Shown here: piece by piece, positions 21,775-34,263 of the stretch
How positions within the stretch are numbered: position 1 is the stretch's first letter
How the letters are laid out: each line of letters starts with the position of its first letter
Assembly (NCBI GenBank): GCA_034770075.1
Contig: CM068386.1
Coordinates: 40,667,990-40,731,989 of the forward strand
DNA length: 64,000 bases
Source: Aralia elata
Taxonomy: Eukaryota > Streptophyta > Magnoliopsida > Apiales > Araliaceae
Reading direction: 5' to 3'
Made by a program: the position numbers and the translations under genes
Notes under the pieces: model-generated
What the model saw: only the letters and a program-made list of their open reading frames with translations
What the model was told of the DNA's origin: nothing
Database searches by the model: none

Positions 21775-23159
21775 GGGCAAAAGTGTAAAATTGTCTCTGT
21801 GGTTTTGGCCGAAATTCCCGTTAGTCTATGAATTTTTTTTCCAAAGTGACCTTAACGTTATAAAACTCAGCTCAACTATGACCCTCCCGTTAATACATGT
21901 GCCTGATAGATAAACGAGCCACTAAACGATTGACACGTGGCAAAAATAAAATTTAATAAAAAAAATTTATTCTTTTCTCTTTCTTCTCCCTCTTTTCTCT
22001 CCTTCCCCTGTTCTCTCCCCTCCGATCTCTCTATTCTCTCTCCTTCCCGGAGATACCCTTCGACCTTGGCAACACATTTTTCTATAGGTGGTAAAAGTTC
22101 AAGAGCACGAGCATTAGAAAGAGAATTCCAAGCAGCAAGTCGAAGGAGATTAGAAAAATAAAGCTCTGTGCCCCGTTTCTACTGATGATACCCGATTATC
22201 ATCACAGGTAAATAAAGGTCCTTCACTTCAATTTTTCCCCATTACTTTTATTCTCCTAATTTCTTTTTTGGTTGTCATAATATAGTCTATTGCCTTTTCG
22301 ATTCCTCTCTATATGAATCAAAGGACCCTTAAAGTGCAATTTTTTTATTCCTTTATTCATTTATTTTGCTCGGACTTAGTTGTATTTTGTAGATGGTCAG
22401 GGATTATGAGAGGATCTGGTCATGTGGTGGTGGCCGGTGCTGCTGTAGCAAGGAAAGAGTACAGAGTTTTGATATGGTGAGTTAACTCATTATTTGCGAA
22501 TACAGAGCATTCAATTGTTTTCCCTTGTGAATGAAGCTCCTTCATCATTATATCCTGTAATGTAATATAAGAGAATCAAAGAACTAAAATTAATTGTTAG
22601 TAGAATTAAATGGAGTAGTATTTAAATATAAAAACAAATTTGAATAATAAAACTGACCATGGCAGAATTCCAAGGCATGGAGGAGACAAGTTAATTGAAT
22701 AAGTCGGTGGCACCCAATTGGTCGATAACCCAGTTATCGCTATCCAAGTCGATAATGGTCTTGTCGAAGTCGAAAATCACAACAATTCCGGCCATTCCAA
22801 CGTACTGGGTCTTTTCCGGTGACCCCAAAAAGTTGTTTCTTTGAATTTGAAACACCAAATTATTCGTATTTGAAATTCAACAGATAGAGGAAGGTGAATA
22901 GAGAGAATAGAGGAAGGGAGATGGGAGAGAGAGAAAAAGGGAGAAGAAAGAGAAGATAATTTTTTTTTATTAAATTTTATTTTTAACACGTGTCAGTCGC
23001 TTAGTGGCTCGTTTGTTTAGCTGACATATCTGTTAACGGGAGGGACGTAGTTGAACTGAGTTTTATAACGTTAAGGACACTTTTGAAAAAAAAAAAACAG
23101 TTAATGAGTTAACGGGGACTTCGGCCAAAACCACAGGGACAATTTTGTACATTTGCCTC
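21775..23159. mobile_element. Pack-MULE (Mutator-like element with captured gene pieces)
   Basis: Long terminal inverted repeats of about 200 bp (left from GGGCAAAAGTG, right ending CATTTGCCTC) share the blocks TCTGTGGTTTTGGCCGAA, AACGTTATAAAACTCAG, CACTAAACGATTGACACGTG and the TTTATTAAAAAAAATTTA region. A perfect 9-bp duplication ATACAATTT (21766-21774 and 23160-23168) is the Mutator signature. There is no transposase. The inside holds exons of a host phosphatase gene on the minus strand. Confidence 0.9.
22505..22795 (-). pseudogene. Captured HAD-type phosphatase gene fragment, two exons
   Basis: The minus strand from ATG 22795 reads MAGIVVIFDFDKTIIDLDSD, the N-terminus of plant PHOSPHO1-like HAD phosphatases (including inorganic pyrophosphatase 2-like proteins). 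The catalytic DFDKT loop is intact. A CAA-to-TAA change at 22693-22691 stops the frame after about 35 residues. Exon 1 ends at 22658, the intron (22657-22555) has GT and AG ends, and exon 2 starts at 22554 with the family sequence MMKELHSQGKTIE, then loses similarity near 22510. The retained intron shows capture at DNA level, not by retroposition. Only a fragment is present, so no phosphatase is expected. Confidence 0.8.
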
Positions 23160-23168
23160 ATACAATTT

Positions 23169-24781
23169 ATATAAAATTTACAATATTCAATTTAATATAT
23201 TAGATCAAAACATATGATTGCAAAACTGGGTTTGTGTTGGTGTGGTAATATGTCTCGCATCCCTCGTGCACTTCCGGCGAGCTAGGTTAGGGATGTTCAA
23301 TTGCTCCCAAAAAGAGACTAATACAAGTTAGTCCCTAATTGTGATTTTAAAAAAGAGATCAATTCAATTTTCAAATTTTGAAGAGAGATCATAGTTTCAA
23401 GTCCTAATTGCAATTTCTAATGAGACATCATCACAACATGGTTCAGACTTCTCAAAGGTAAGGGTAATATGGTCTGATTTTGATGCGTTTGTTGTTGCGA
23501 TTATGATGAAAACGCAACATTAAATTTTTTTGGCATTTTGTTTTGCTTGATTGCTTCCCAAATGCAGGTTAAACGTGAGTCCACTTGCATTTGGGTTGTT
23601 GTGTTAGGTAGTCGAACAAAAAATTACTGTGTTTGCAGCCCAAATGTAATAAATGTGAAAACTTTGCTGTGTAAATATAACAAATGCCTAAATCGAACGT
23701 GAACGCTCTTTCTTTCCCTAAGACGATATTCGTCCGCAATTTACTGCAACGGGTATATCAATGAACTCACCTCCCAAGATAAGATAGGCACCAGAAAATT
23801 ATCTGAACTTTGTTATTGTTTGTAGTAACAATATAACAAACAAAACCATAAAATCTGGAAGAAAAAAAGAAAAGAGAAAAGAGAACAGAAAGTTGATTCA
23901 AAAAATGTTAGGCAAGACACTTATTTATAACAGGAAATGACAGTTTTTCTACAACAGTTAGAAATTGTTTTCTCTAACTGCTGTTTGTACATTCTATGTC
24001 TGAAAAACGGTTATTGTCCAAAATAAACTGAGACCCGAACTGTTACTGTCAAAAAAATTAAGACCCGACCCCGTGCTTAGAGCAAGGCATATAAAAAACT
24101 GTTATTGTTCAAAATAAATTGAGACCCAAACTGTTACTCTCCAAAAATATTAAGACCCGACCCATTACTTGGGATGAAGGCTCCTAGCGATGATGCGTAC
24201 GTGCATAGTGCGCCAAAAGTGCCAAATATTTGTGCCTTTTCTTTTGTTTTACAAGTAAATTGACTATCCATATTAATGGTTATAAACTCATGTGTAACAT
24301 AGCAAAATACTCGATGTGGAACTTAAATTTAAAACATGATCAATATGTCAACTTTGTTTTAGAAGATCTGTATATAATCATCATAAAATCTCAAACAGTC
24401 TTGTTCTTTAAAAAGTATACATGGGGTTTTCAAATTCTAGATATCAAACTACTAGAATTATCAAAGATCATGACTTAATAAAATCATGAACTTTAGCAAC
24501 CAAAAAAAAAAACAAAACAATAAATGGCATTTGAAAAGTAACCGAATAAGCACATTGTTGACCAATGGATTATATATGGTCAACTGACATTTGAGTTTTG
24601 ATGATAATATGGTCTGCCTCCGGCAAACAGTTAGTCCTGTTGTCTAGTTAGCTTGGTAGGCTTTTAACAAGTTCATGCTTTGTTTGAAAATAAACAAAAG
24701 AGGATACACCCTCGTTCTTCAAGAGTCTTATTCTCACAAAAAATAAATAAATAAATAAATAAATAAAAAAGAAAAAGGAAG

Positions 24782-24822
<41 letters not shown>

Positions 24823-24824
24823 TA
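23169..24824. other. No gene seen; short duplications and microsatellites
   Basis: A ~95-bp direct duplication lies at about 23995-24180 (copies share AATAAACTGAGACCCGAACT-like and AAGACCCGACCC blocks). An AAAT repeat (24738-24765) and a TA repeat (24787-24820) follow. The 82-residue ORF at 24230-24478 has no recognisable domain. Confidence 0.5.
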
Positions 24825-25064
24825 TAGTCCGCTTCTCCAGCGAATCGCTGGGAGAGAACCAAAAACGAACCGGGCTATAGCGACGGTTCAGTCCGTCGCT
24901 ATAGCCCATGCAACACTTAACAAACCTATAGCGACGGTCTAGCGACGGATAGACCGTTGCTATAGGTCTGTTAAGTGTCGCATGGGCTATAGCGACGGAC
25001 TGAACCGTCGCTTAGCCCGGTTCATTTTTGGTTCGTCTTCTCCGGTTCGCTGGACAAGATTTTC
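24825..25064. mobile_element. Foldback MITE 3 in a TA microsatellite
   Basis: Ends ATAGTCCGCTTCTCCAGCG and its inverted match near 25040-25060 enclose mirrored GGGCTATAGCGACGGTTCAG blocks. TA repeats lie on both sides (24787-24820, and 25078-25124 after a GT run). It shares the central ACTTAACA...CTATAGCGACGG section with MITE 1. Confidence 0.78.
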
Positions 25065-25130
<66 letters not shown>

Positions 25131-25983
25131 AAATGACTTCATGTTTTCTCTCAAACTATAAGACTAAACTAAATATTTATTATTTTTAAGGATATACATG
25201 AATAAAAATAAGTATTGGAAATTAAAAAAAATTGTAAATGAGATTTTTTTGTGAATGAAGGAAATAATATATTGGGGTGACAAAATAGTGTGAAACAATG
25301 GTTATTTATAATGTGAGTTATAGTTGACCCAGCTGATCAGAATTCCTGATCCACCACTGTGTATTTGTGAGAGAGAGATTTAAGATTTTAATGGACCAAA
25401 TAAAAACAAAACGATACATCCTACTGTAGTTTCGTGAGAATTGGTGTACTAATTATTGATGTCCGTACATATATTCCCTTTTCACGTTTAGAAAGCTAAC
25501 ATTATTGAGCTACAAATTCTAAACTAAGAATATTCCGTGTCCTTAAGGTGTTTGTCCCACCACACACAAGGTTGGTTAAGAATTGCAGGCAGTATACCTT
25601 CACAACATATGTCAATATTTAGCAGAAAGCTCAAAGGCATAGAGTAATTTGTTGGAATTGTATTTTGCAAGAAAAATAGACGATTAAATTGTATCAATTT
25701 TCAGCACCAAAACTGACAATTTAATTAACATTTTTCAGTTACAAAATTCAATTTTGCGATGCGTTCGTGCCCTAGCACGCCCAACCGGTCCATGCAGTGC
25801 TACATTAATACTTATAAAGTATCTAGTCATTTTAATTTTATTCAATGCAGGACAAATAAAAACTAACAACTCATCAACAACAACAAACATCATCAACAGC
25901 CAAAAGATGGATTCCATAACATTGAAGTGGAAAATTCTAATCGACATGATTTGTGAGAAGCATAAATCCGGAGCTCCGATTCT
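25065..25983. other. GT/TA microsatellite, then sequence without a gene
   Basis: GT and TA repeats (25066-25124) are followed by AT-rich DNA downstream of the receptor kinase. ORFs at 25735-25987 have no domain. Confidence 0.5.
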
Positions 25984-28900
25984 CTAAACAAGATCACGAC
26001 CGTTGGAATTAGTTCCCAACAAAAGATTTCTTGTCACAATTAGTTCCTTGAGAACATTTCCAATGTCCATACGTTCTTCTGGCCTCTCAGCACAACATAA
26101 AATTCCAATTTGAAGAATTGACGTCAAACAAACCTCTATTTCCGTGCTTGGGCACACTGATTCGGTACCACTGGAGCCATCTTCACAGTCCATGATTCGG
26201 GGATCAATAATTTCCATCACCTTTTGCGGGAGAGCCTTTCTAACGTAGTTACGGAGGGTAACATTGTCTGTGAACATGCTGTTGGTAGATCTTGTGGTGA
26301 TACCTCCTCACCCATGCCATACTCTGCAAACGAAACAGTTAGTAAACTATAATACATTATTTATTTTGTACATTAAGATGAGAGTTATCACGCAGGTTGT
26401 TTCAAGTACTTCTATAATTTTTTTATTTAGAGCAATGTTAATCTTTAATTTGAGCAAAGTGCTCTTCCCTACTTTAATAACGTAAGAGAATAAATGGTTA
26501 GAAATTACCTGGGGGAACATATCCAATTGTTCCAATGCCGATTGAACTTGTTTGTGAATGATTGGTTTCACTTGTGGTGTCTGCAACAAACTTTGCAAGG
26601 CCAAAGTCACCTACGTGGGCATTAAATTCCTCATCAAGAAGAACGTTACCTGGTTTTAAATCACAATGAACAATTCTTGTGTGGCAATGATGATGAAGAT
26701 AATCCACTGCCGACGCCACGTCAATCGCAATGTTTAACCTTTGTAGTAGTCAACTTTTTGTCATTTTGTTGCTCAGATGGACTAGGATGTAACCAACTGT
26801 CTAGACTCCCATTTGGCATGAACTCAAGAACCAAGGCCTTAAAATCATTTCCTTTAAAGTCAATACTTGAGCAAGATGTGATGATCTTGACGAGATTTCG
26901 ATGGCGAATATTCCTAAATGTTTCACACTCGGTCAAGAAACTTGTGTTAGCTCCACGTAGCTCTACATTTAGTACCTTCACAGCAACTTGTTCACCCGAA
27001 TTGAGAATTCCTTTGTAAACAGAACCATATCTTCCCTCACCTATCAAATTGGTTAAGGAGAACGCGTTTGTGGCTTGAAGAAGTTCCCCATACGAGACTT
27101 TGGGATACTGGTCCTGCAATAGTGAGGTAGAGCGGTTTTGCTTTGTGGATCTCCTAAGGTGATAAAGAATCAGAGCAAGACACGCGAACAAGATAACAAT
27201 GGGGAGAATAATGAGAAGAGGTATTATTCTGTGGGGAAATTGCTTTCTTCTTTTCTCTGGATCTTTCATGTGACATTCAGGCAATTGCAATGCCTGAATT
27301 CCTCCACAAAGGTTCAAATTTCCAACTATTGAAAACATGCTAATGTTCTCGAACACTCCTTTAGTTGGAACTTCACCTTCAAACATGTTGTTTGAAAGGT
27401 TGAGCTCTCTAAGTAAACTGAGCTCCGTAATAAAACTTGGAATTTGTCCAGACAAATTATTATCTGCAAGATTCACAACTTGAATATTCTTCAGTTGTTT
27501 GAAAGAAGACGGAATCGTACCCTGAAAAAGGTTATCATTCATGTATAGGGATTCCAACATTAGACAATTACCAAGACTGCTCGGGATTTCTCCAGTCAAC
27601 CTGTTTCCAAATATATGGAGTTTTCCAAGATTTTTGAAGCTACCAATATTCGATGGAAGTGTTCCTGTCAATTGATTTTGATCCAAATAAAGAAGGTTAA
27701 TGGTGGAAGAAAGTCCAACAATTTGCTCAGGTATCACACCGGTAAGGAGATTTGTTCGGAAGAGCTAATTTTAGTAGGCTTTTTAAATCACCCACTGTGG
27801 CAGGTATGCTTCCTTCAAGCATATTGTTTCTCAGATTGAGAACAACCAACTTACTAATGTTGCCAATAGAAGTTGGGATTTCTCCGGAGATATTGGTTGT
27901 GTAAATGTACAGTCCTTCCAATTTGGATAGCTTTCCAATTGATTTCGGGATGCTACCTGTTAACATGTTCTCATGGGTTGATAGGCTCATCAAGTTAACG
28001 AGGTTCTCAATTTCATGAGGTATGCTTCCTGATATGTAGTTTGTGCCTAGATCCAACCAGGTCAAAGTGGTAGAGAGATTCACAATGGAATAGGGAAAAT
28101 CACCTGTGAAGCCATTGTCTCCTAAATCCAGAAATTGTAATTTGGTGCAATTGATCAAGGATTTGACCTGGAAGCTTAAGGCATTGGGCTGATTATTTCC
28201 AAGCTGGTTGCTATAAAGGCTTAGCTTTTGTAGATTACCAAGCCTTCCCAAATTCATAGGCAGAGGTCCTGTAAAGCTATTTTTTCCAATGGCAAAAATG
28301 GCAAGTCCTGAAGCGTTAGCTATTGATGGTGGAAAAGATCCTGAGAAATTGTTAATTCCAAGGTAAAAAGAATTTAGATTTGGAAGGGTCAATCCCAAAT
28401 CTGGTGGGAGCTTTCCTTGTAACTGGTTGCCATCTAGTGCAAAATTTTGGATGGATGAGATGTTGTAAAGTGCCATAGGAACCATACCAGACAAACTGTT
28501 AACTTCCAAGCTAAGAAATTCTAAGTTGGAAAGCTGAGAAAGTTCCCAAGGTATGTTTCCCACAAGAGTATTAAAACCTGCGCTAATCACAAGAAGTGAT
28601 GACAGATTCCCAAGTGAAGGCGGGATTGGTCCAATAAAATTGTTTTTATAAAATCCCAATAGTGAGAGCTTAGACAAAGAGCCTAATTCAGTAGGAATAT
28701 ATCCTCCAAGATTGTTGCCACCCAATTGAAGCTCTCTGATCTCCAAACAACTCCTCAAATTGGTAGGAAAATTACCTTGTATGGAGTTGTTGGAAAGTTG
28801 AAGATAACGAAGACGATGCAGTTTGCCAATTTCTTGTGGAATTGCGCCATGAAAACTGTTGTTCCGAAGATGGATTGCCCTAAGAAAGGTAAGGTTTCCA

Positions 28901-29036
28901 ATATGAGGAGACAATGAGCCTACTAGATTTAGAGATGACAGGTCTAGCATGGTTACTCTTTGTCGCCGACGACTGCATGTAACTCCTTTCCATTTACAGA
29001 AATGGAAAGAATGGTTCCATGAGCTCAAGACACTAA

Positions 29037-30446
29037 TACTATGTTTGGTTCCCATTCCTTGGCATGTATGGAATGGAATGACTTAAGGAATGGAATGACT
29101 TAAGGAATGGAATAGCTTAAGGAATGGAATAGCTTAAGGAATGGAATGGGAATGGGAATGGAATGGTCATTCCCATTTTTATGTTTGGTTTGTTCATTCA
29201 TTCCGTTAGGAATAGAATCACCATTCTACTTTAGGTGTTTGATTTACATGAATTACATTATGAATAGAATGAGAAATAATTTTTTTTCGTTTTTTATATA
29301 CTACTAACTTATAAAAATAAATGAAAAAATAGATTAAATAGAATTAAAAGAACATCTTCACTAGAATTTTTTTATTTTATATTTTTATGCATTTAAAATT
29401 CAAATAAACACTTTCATGATTTTTTTTAAAAAACCTTGAAACCAATACAAATCATATATAGAATTAAACAAAAGCAATATTCCTGAACATTTCATAATAG
29501 TTTATTCAATGCAGTAGTAAACTAAGATTATTGGTTTCTATGCCCAATGATGAACAATAAGCTGTTTACCAATAAGCTGTTTACCAATAAGCTGTTTAAA
29601 TAAACTGTTTACCAATAAGCTGTTCAAATAATAAGTTATTTAAATAATAAGTTGTTTACCAATAAGCTGTTTAAATAATAAGTTGTTTATCAATAATAAG
29701 CTGTTTAAATAATAAGTTATTTACCAATAATAAGCTATTTACCAATAAGTTATTTAAATAATAAGTTGTTTAAATAATAAGTTGTTTGCTATTAATAAGT
29801 TGTTTACCAATAATAAGTTGTTTACTAATAAGCTGTTTAAATAATAAGTTGTTTACTATTAATAAGTTGTTTATCAATAATAAGCTATTTAACTAATAAG
29901 TTGTTTACCAATAAGCTGTTTAAATAATAAGTTGTTTACTAATAAGCTGTTTACCAATAATAAGTTGTTTAACTAATAAGTTGTTTATCAATAATAAGCT
30001 ATTTACCAATAAGTTATTTAAATAATAAGTTGTTTACTATTAATAAGCTATTTACCAATAATAAGTTATTTACTAATAAGCTGTTTAAATAATAAGTTGT
30101 TTACCAATAATAAATTGTTTACCAATAATAAGTTGTTTAAATAAGTTGTTTACCAATAAGTTGTTTGAATAATAAGTCAACTTATATTTTAACTTATAAG
30201 TCATTTTAAAATAAGTCATTCCCGAATAGGCCCAAAGTCAAGTGAAAAATGAACGAAGCGGAAGGGAATGAAATAAATCCACCTATTTAGAAAGGAATGA
30301 AAAATATTATTTCAGATAGGGATGAAATAACTAAAGGAATGGAATGTTCATTCCAACTGACTAACCAAACATGTTAGTCATTTCAAAAGGAATGGTCATT
30401 CCATTCCCAGCTCATTCCATTCCATTCCCACCAACCAAACACAGCA
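29037..30446. mobile_element. PIF/Harbinger-type non-autonomous element
   Basis: Inverted ends TACTATGTTTGGTT and TGCTGTGTTTGGTT (read inward) are flanked by the 3-bp duplication TAA (29034-29036 and 30447-30449). Both fit PIF/Harbinger elements. Repeats of GGAATGGAATG-type sequence follow the ends. No transposase is encoded; the middle is a long minisatellite. It lies between the N-cap and the first LRR of the receptor kinase. Confidence 0.8.
29560..30180. repeat. AATAAGTTGTTTA minisatellite
   Basis: About forty degenerate copies of a 13-17-bp unit, AATAAGYTRTTTACC or AATAAGTTGTTTAAAT, fill 600 bp of the PIF-type element. Confidence 0.85.
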
Positions 30447-30693
30447 TAAAAGGATCCACTGGTATTAGATCCTTGATCGCAAGCAAAGCCTGCTGATCTG
30501 TCTCGTTTTTAAATCCAAATATTGAACTGTTTCTAGCCTTTAAGGCCAATAATACAAAGACAACATGAAAGATGATAAATCGGAGAAAGTAGTAAGAATT
30601 TGGAATGGATAAAATCATATTTTCTGATCAAGTTTTTATAGAAAATTGTAGGAAGCAAAGAGTGTTTGAGTCAAAACTCTCAACACAAGTTGG

Positions 30694-30700
30694 ATTTATA
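30694..30700 (-). promoter_or_regulatory. Candidate TATA box of the receptor kinase
   Basis: TATAAAT on the minus strand lies 76-82 bases before the ATG at 30618, a normal distance for a plant promoter with a short leader. Confidence 0.45.
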
Positions 30701-30835
30701 GGCCAAATTACCAGCAAGTTCACAGTAGAACAGAGTTAGGCACAACTGCATAACAGTACGGAGAAGCCAGCCACGCAATTCCACTTTAGTTGGTGAAACA
30801 GAATTTTTGACTAGCGGAATTACAATAATATATTA

Positions 30836-31092
30836 AGTCTGCTCCAAAATTAGAGATATATTTTGAATTTTTAGAATTAATTTGCGAAATTCTAAAGCTC
30901 AAAATTGATATAATTTCGTTCAAGTTCTGAAAACAACAAAGATGATAATTAGTAGTGCTTCATAGTTAGTTTACAATTGTTATATTTGTTTGTAGTAAAA
31001 TTAAATAACTTCGTATCACCTTTAAATTTTAAGATTTCGCGAATTGACTCTAAAAGTCAAAATATATCTCTAATTTTGAAACGAATAGAGTG
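30836..31092. mobile_element. Stowaway-like MITE
   Basis: Arms of about 60 bp (30841-30900 and 31025-31085) form an inverted repeat around CAAAATTAGAGATATATTTTG. The end sequence of the related copy at 34640-34665 (TACTCTCTCTGTTCTAAAAT in reverse) resembles Stowaway termini. The exact ends and the TA duplication are not clear. The right arm alone recurs in each of the tandem units that follow. Confidence 0.5.
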
Positions 31093-32795
31093 TTGTTTAC
31101 TCTTTGATTGAAAAAGAACCACTAAAGTTTTGAAGACTTGTAGTGGAGACCCCCAAAGTTTATTAGACTTGGTTCCTCTTTTTCTTTAAGATAAAACTAT
31201 GGGCGTCGGAAAAGAATTCAAGAAAAAAAATAGCGGATACAAATTTTTGATACAGCACCAAAAAGTTGCTTCCACGATATTTTTCGTCATTTTTGTGTAA
31301 TACCCGTATTGTTATTAAATGTGAAAGAACTTGCATTTTCACTGTTGTTTTTTAAGTTGCGTTCATACAACCTCAACTCTTTGTGGAGATTCTAATTCTG
31401 CTGTCACATTATCGGTCTGATTATTAGTGCCGCATAATCATTTCCAATTTATCTTTAACTGTTTTATAAGAGAATTGATATTTTCATAAGAAAAATTAAT
31501 ATTTTCGCAAGACTACTCTCACATTAATATTAAATGAGACATATATTCATGTGAGTGAGATTTTATAAAAATATTTTTTATATATATATAAAAATAAGAA
31601 TTCCTATTTTATAATTGAATAAAAACTAAGTGAAAAGTAATACATGAGATGGTAAGAGGGGTCGGGCAATAGACTTGGATTAATTCCTCTGTCGACTATG
31701 ATTATAATAAAGTTGTGGAATTTTGGCATTGGGGTAGGGCCCATACGTAGATTTTCTTACATGTTAATTCAAGGTGTGAACCTCATGTATAGTGGTTAGA
31801 CGTCAAGCTATTTTGTGTTCAAGCATTGTATCTACATTTTATGGTCTTGTTTTCCATAATACTTTGTGGTCTTGTTTTCTCTCTACTTTGATTGGGGACA
31901 CAATAGGGTTATGATTTGCCCGGATACTCCGTTTGTTTCATAAAAAGAGTTCTATTTTAAAAACAATGTTAGTCTATTTGATTTTTACAAATGCAATTGC
32001 CAATTTTTTAAACTATTTAGGAACTATTTTTAAATGCAAAAATATATTTTAAAATTTTAAATAATTTCACATCACGGTCTAAATTTTGAAAATTCAAATA
32101 AAGTTTTTTTTTTTTTTGGAAAGAAGGATTTATATGTCAAAAAATTAAGAAATGACTTCCAACTGCAAGTCATCCACTCAACTTGTGTGGAATTTTGTAG
32201 TTGATGAGTCGTGGTGCCGGCCAAGTTAAGATAAGAAAATGTTGTGGAATTAATTCCTATTTATGCTAAACAGGTCCACCAAAAAAATAGATACAGACAC
32301 GGAGCCTTTTGCAGAATTTTGGCATAAATCGAAATGAAATGAATTTGTGACCCAAAAATACTCAAGTATTTTGACCATTTAGATATGCGAATTATAGGAG
32401 ATAACATGGATTTTATCATTATTAGAAAGTTTACCAGTTGATTTAATTCCAAATTTTGAAAAATTACCATTAACCTAAAGTTTTTAATATTGGCATCATA
32501 ATTAATTATTGATTAATCTAAGTCTCAGTGGTTCTACATCCAAGTAACGTTATTGACTCACACGATTTTACCATTTGTGGTTAAGATGGTTGTGCTTTAG
32601 TCGTAAATCATTGACAATAGAACTAAAATAAGATTAATTCAATAAGTCTTTATGAGAATCCAATACTAAGATCATCAGGAATAGGCTAGTAATAATCCTA
32701 ACAGGTGCGAGAAAAATACAAAAGAACTTACTTATAATAATATAGACCAAGATTTAAAAAATTGGGATTTACCTAAAATGAAACCTAGTCAAATT

Positions 32796-34263
32796 TGTTA
32801 GGAACCGCATATTTAAATTTGCTAATGTTATATTACTAATGTATAATTGCTCAGTAGTTTTTGTAAAATCTTTAATATGAATATGTTGTACAAAGACTTA
32901 GAATAAAAAAATCTAACTTGTTAGGTTAATCTTATGAGCTGAATTGATGTATAGATGATAGGCTCAAAGTGATCGTATAGTAAAGTTAAGCGATCGTAAA
33001 GCTACTCTGTCGTTTCGTAAAGTTTATTGTAGATAGCAAAGTTAGCTAAGACATCATAGAGCACCAAGTGCTAGATCGCAGAGTCTGCCAGAAATTTACA
33101 GAGTTAAGTCAAGATCGCAAAGTTTGCAGAAGATCGTAGAGCTCTCTCAAAGATCATATAGTGAAGAAAGATCACAGAGTATACTCAAGGATCGTAGAGT
33201 GCTCATAGTAGAGTGTCTCTCTATTCGTAGAGCAATCAAGTGTAGAGTTCAGATCGTCGAGTAGATCAAGCCCAAACTCTACGATCAGCTAAACTTGTAG
33301 AGCTTGTCAGGTCTGTCAAAAGACTGACAATAAGGAGCGTTGCTATGTGCAGATCAAAAGACAAATTGCCAAATATACTTGGTTGAAATCGAAGATCAGA
33401 GTATATTGTATCTAACCGCTAACTTAGCGATGTGACACCACTCACAAGTGGTAGGTAAAGTTGCAGTCTGATGTGACCAGTTAGAGCCGAAAGGAAGCTG
33501 ACATTTTTATCTTTGAAAGTCAACATCAGAAGCAGAGCATTAAATGCACTATTCCAACTCTCTAACAGGAAGATTTCAAGGAGATCTATAAAAGAGTACA
33601 AGGATTCAAATCCAAGTACGAATCACCAAGTACAAAGATGAAACTCTGCCAAAACAAAAAGAGATGTACTTTACGATAAGAGAACTACTTGATCTGCTAC
33701 TAAGTACTTCAGAAGCTGAGCTCAACCTCGCTTAGTAGCACCTCAAACAACAATCTCATTTACTATGATTCGATTGTCTTAGTGACATTATTCCAAGTCT
33801 AAGTGACTTGAAGAGATCTTAGTAATCTGAACTGAGTGTCCCATATCTTAGTGACATTTGCCAAGACTTAGTGACTCAAAAGAATTTTCGTGATTCATTA
33901 TAATAGATCTTAGTGATCTGGTCTTCGTGACCCTGTATCCTTAGTGGATTTCCTACTCGTGGAGTAGAAGAGTGGATTAGGAATTTGTTATACTCTGAAC
34001 CACTTAAATATCTTGTGTCATTTACTTTCTACCTTTACATTCTACTCATTAACTGCAATATCAATTGTAACTGATATTCATAAGGACTAAATTCAGAACT
34101 GTGATTTCAATCTATTTTTAAGAGGATTTCTAACTAATACTTAATTGTGCTTAATTAAACTAAGTTAATTAACTCTGTTAATACATTCTTAAACAATCAA
34201 AAAAATTTAAAAGGTCTATTCAACCCCCCTTCTACATCTCTTTTGTGCCTCTAAGAAACAACA
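32796..34263 (+). mobile_element. SIRE-like copia solo LTR
   Basis: It starts TGTTAGGAACC and ends AAACAACA, with duplication AAATT (32791-32795 and 34264-34268). The uninterrupted target is visible in tandem copy 2 near 37409 (CCTAGTCAAATTTATTG), which confirms both ends. The end region CAACCCCCCTTCTACA is typical of SIRE/Maximus LTRs. A TATA box lies at 33587-33594. About fifteen GATCGTAGAGT-like motifs crowd 32966-33300. Confidence 0.92.
33587..33594 (+). promoter_or_regulatory. TATA box of SIRE-like solo LTR
   Basis: TATAAAAG is matched in the related LTR at 41821-41828, in the same context. Confidence 0.5.

Larger units (their letters stand above)
25984..30618 (-). pseudogene. LRR receptor-like kinase, LRR-XII (EFR/Xa21-like), multiply broken
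   Basis: The start at 30618 gives a hydrophobic signal peptide (FLRFIIFHVVFVLLAL) and the LRR N-cap NETDQQALLAIKDLIPVDPF. A PIF-type element (29037-30446) then interrupts it. It resumes as SSWNHSFHFCKWKGVTC and about twenty LRRs (29030-27400), a transmembrane helix (IIPLLIILPIVILFACLALI, near 27200) and a kinase domain with GEGRYGSVYKG, VAVK, HCDLKPGNVL and DFGLAKF. HCD instead of HRD marks a non-RD kinase, common in pattern-recognition receptors. The intron 26508-26324 has GT and AG ends at the usual LRR-XII place, after GTIGYVPP. Lesions: the insertion, single-base frameshifts near 27747 and 26743, and loss of about 20 residues (STRGDVYSYG region) in exon 2. Such receptors sit in the plasma membrane and sense microbial ligands; this copy cannot. 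Confidence 0.9.

Noticed and set aside
24673..24909. Minus-strand ORF with Ile-Tyr repeats
   Set aside because: It is produced by TA and AAAT microsatellites.
32966..33300. GATCGTAGAGT words considered as a CRISPR-like array
   Set aside because: Words are degenerate, unevenly spaced, in both orientations, and lie in a plant LTR.
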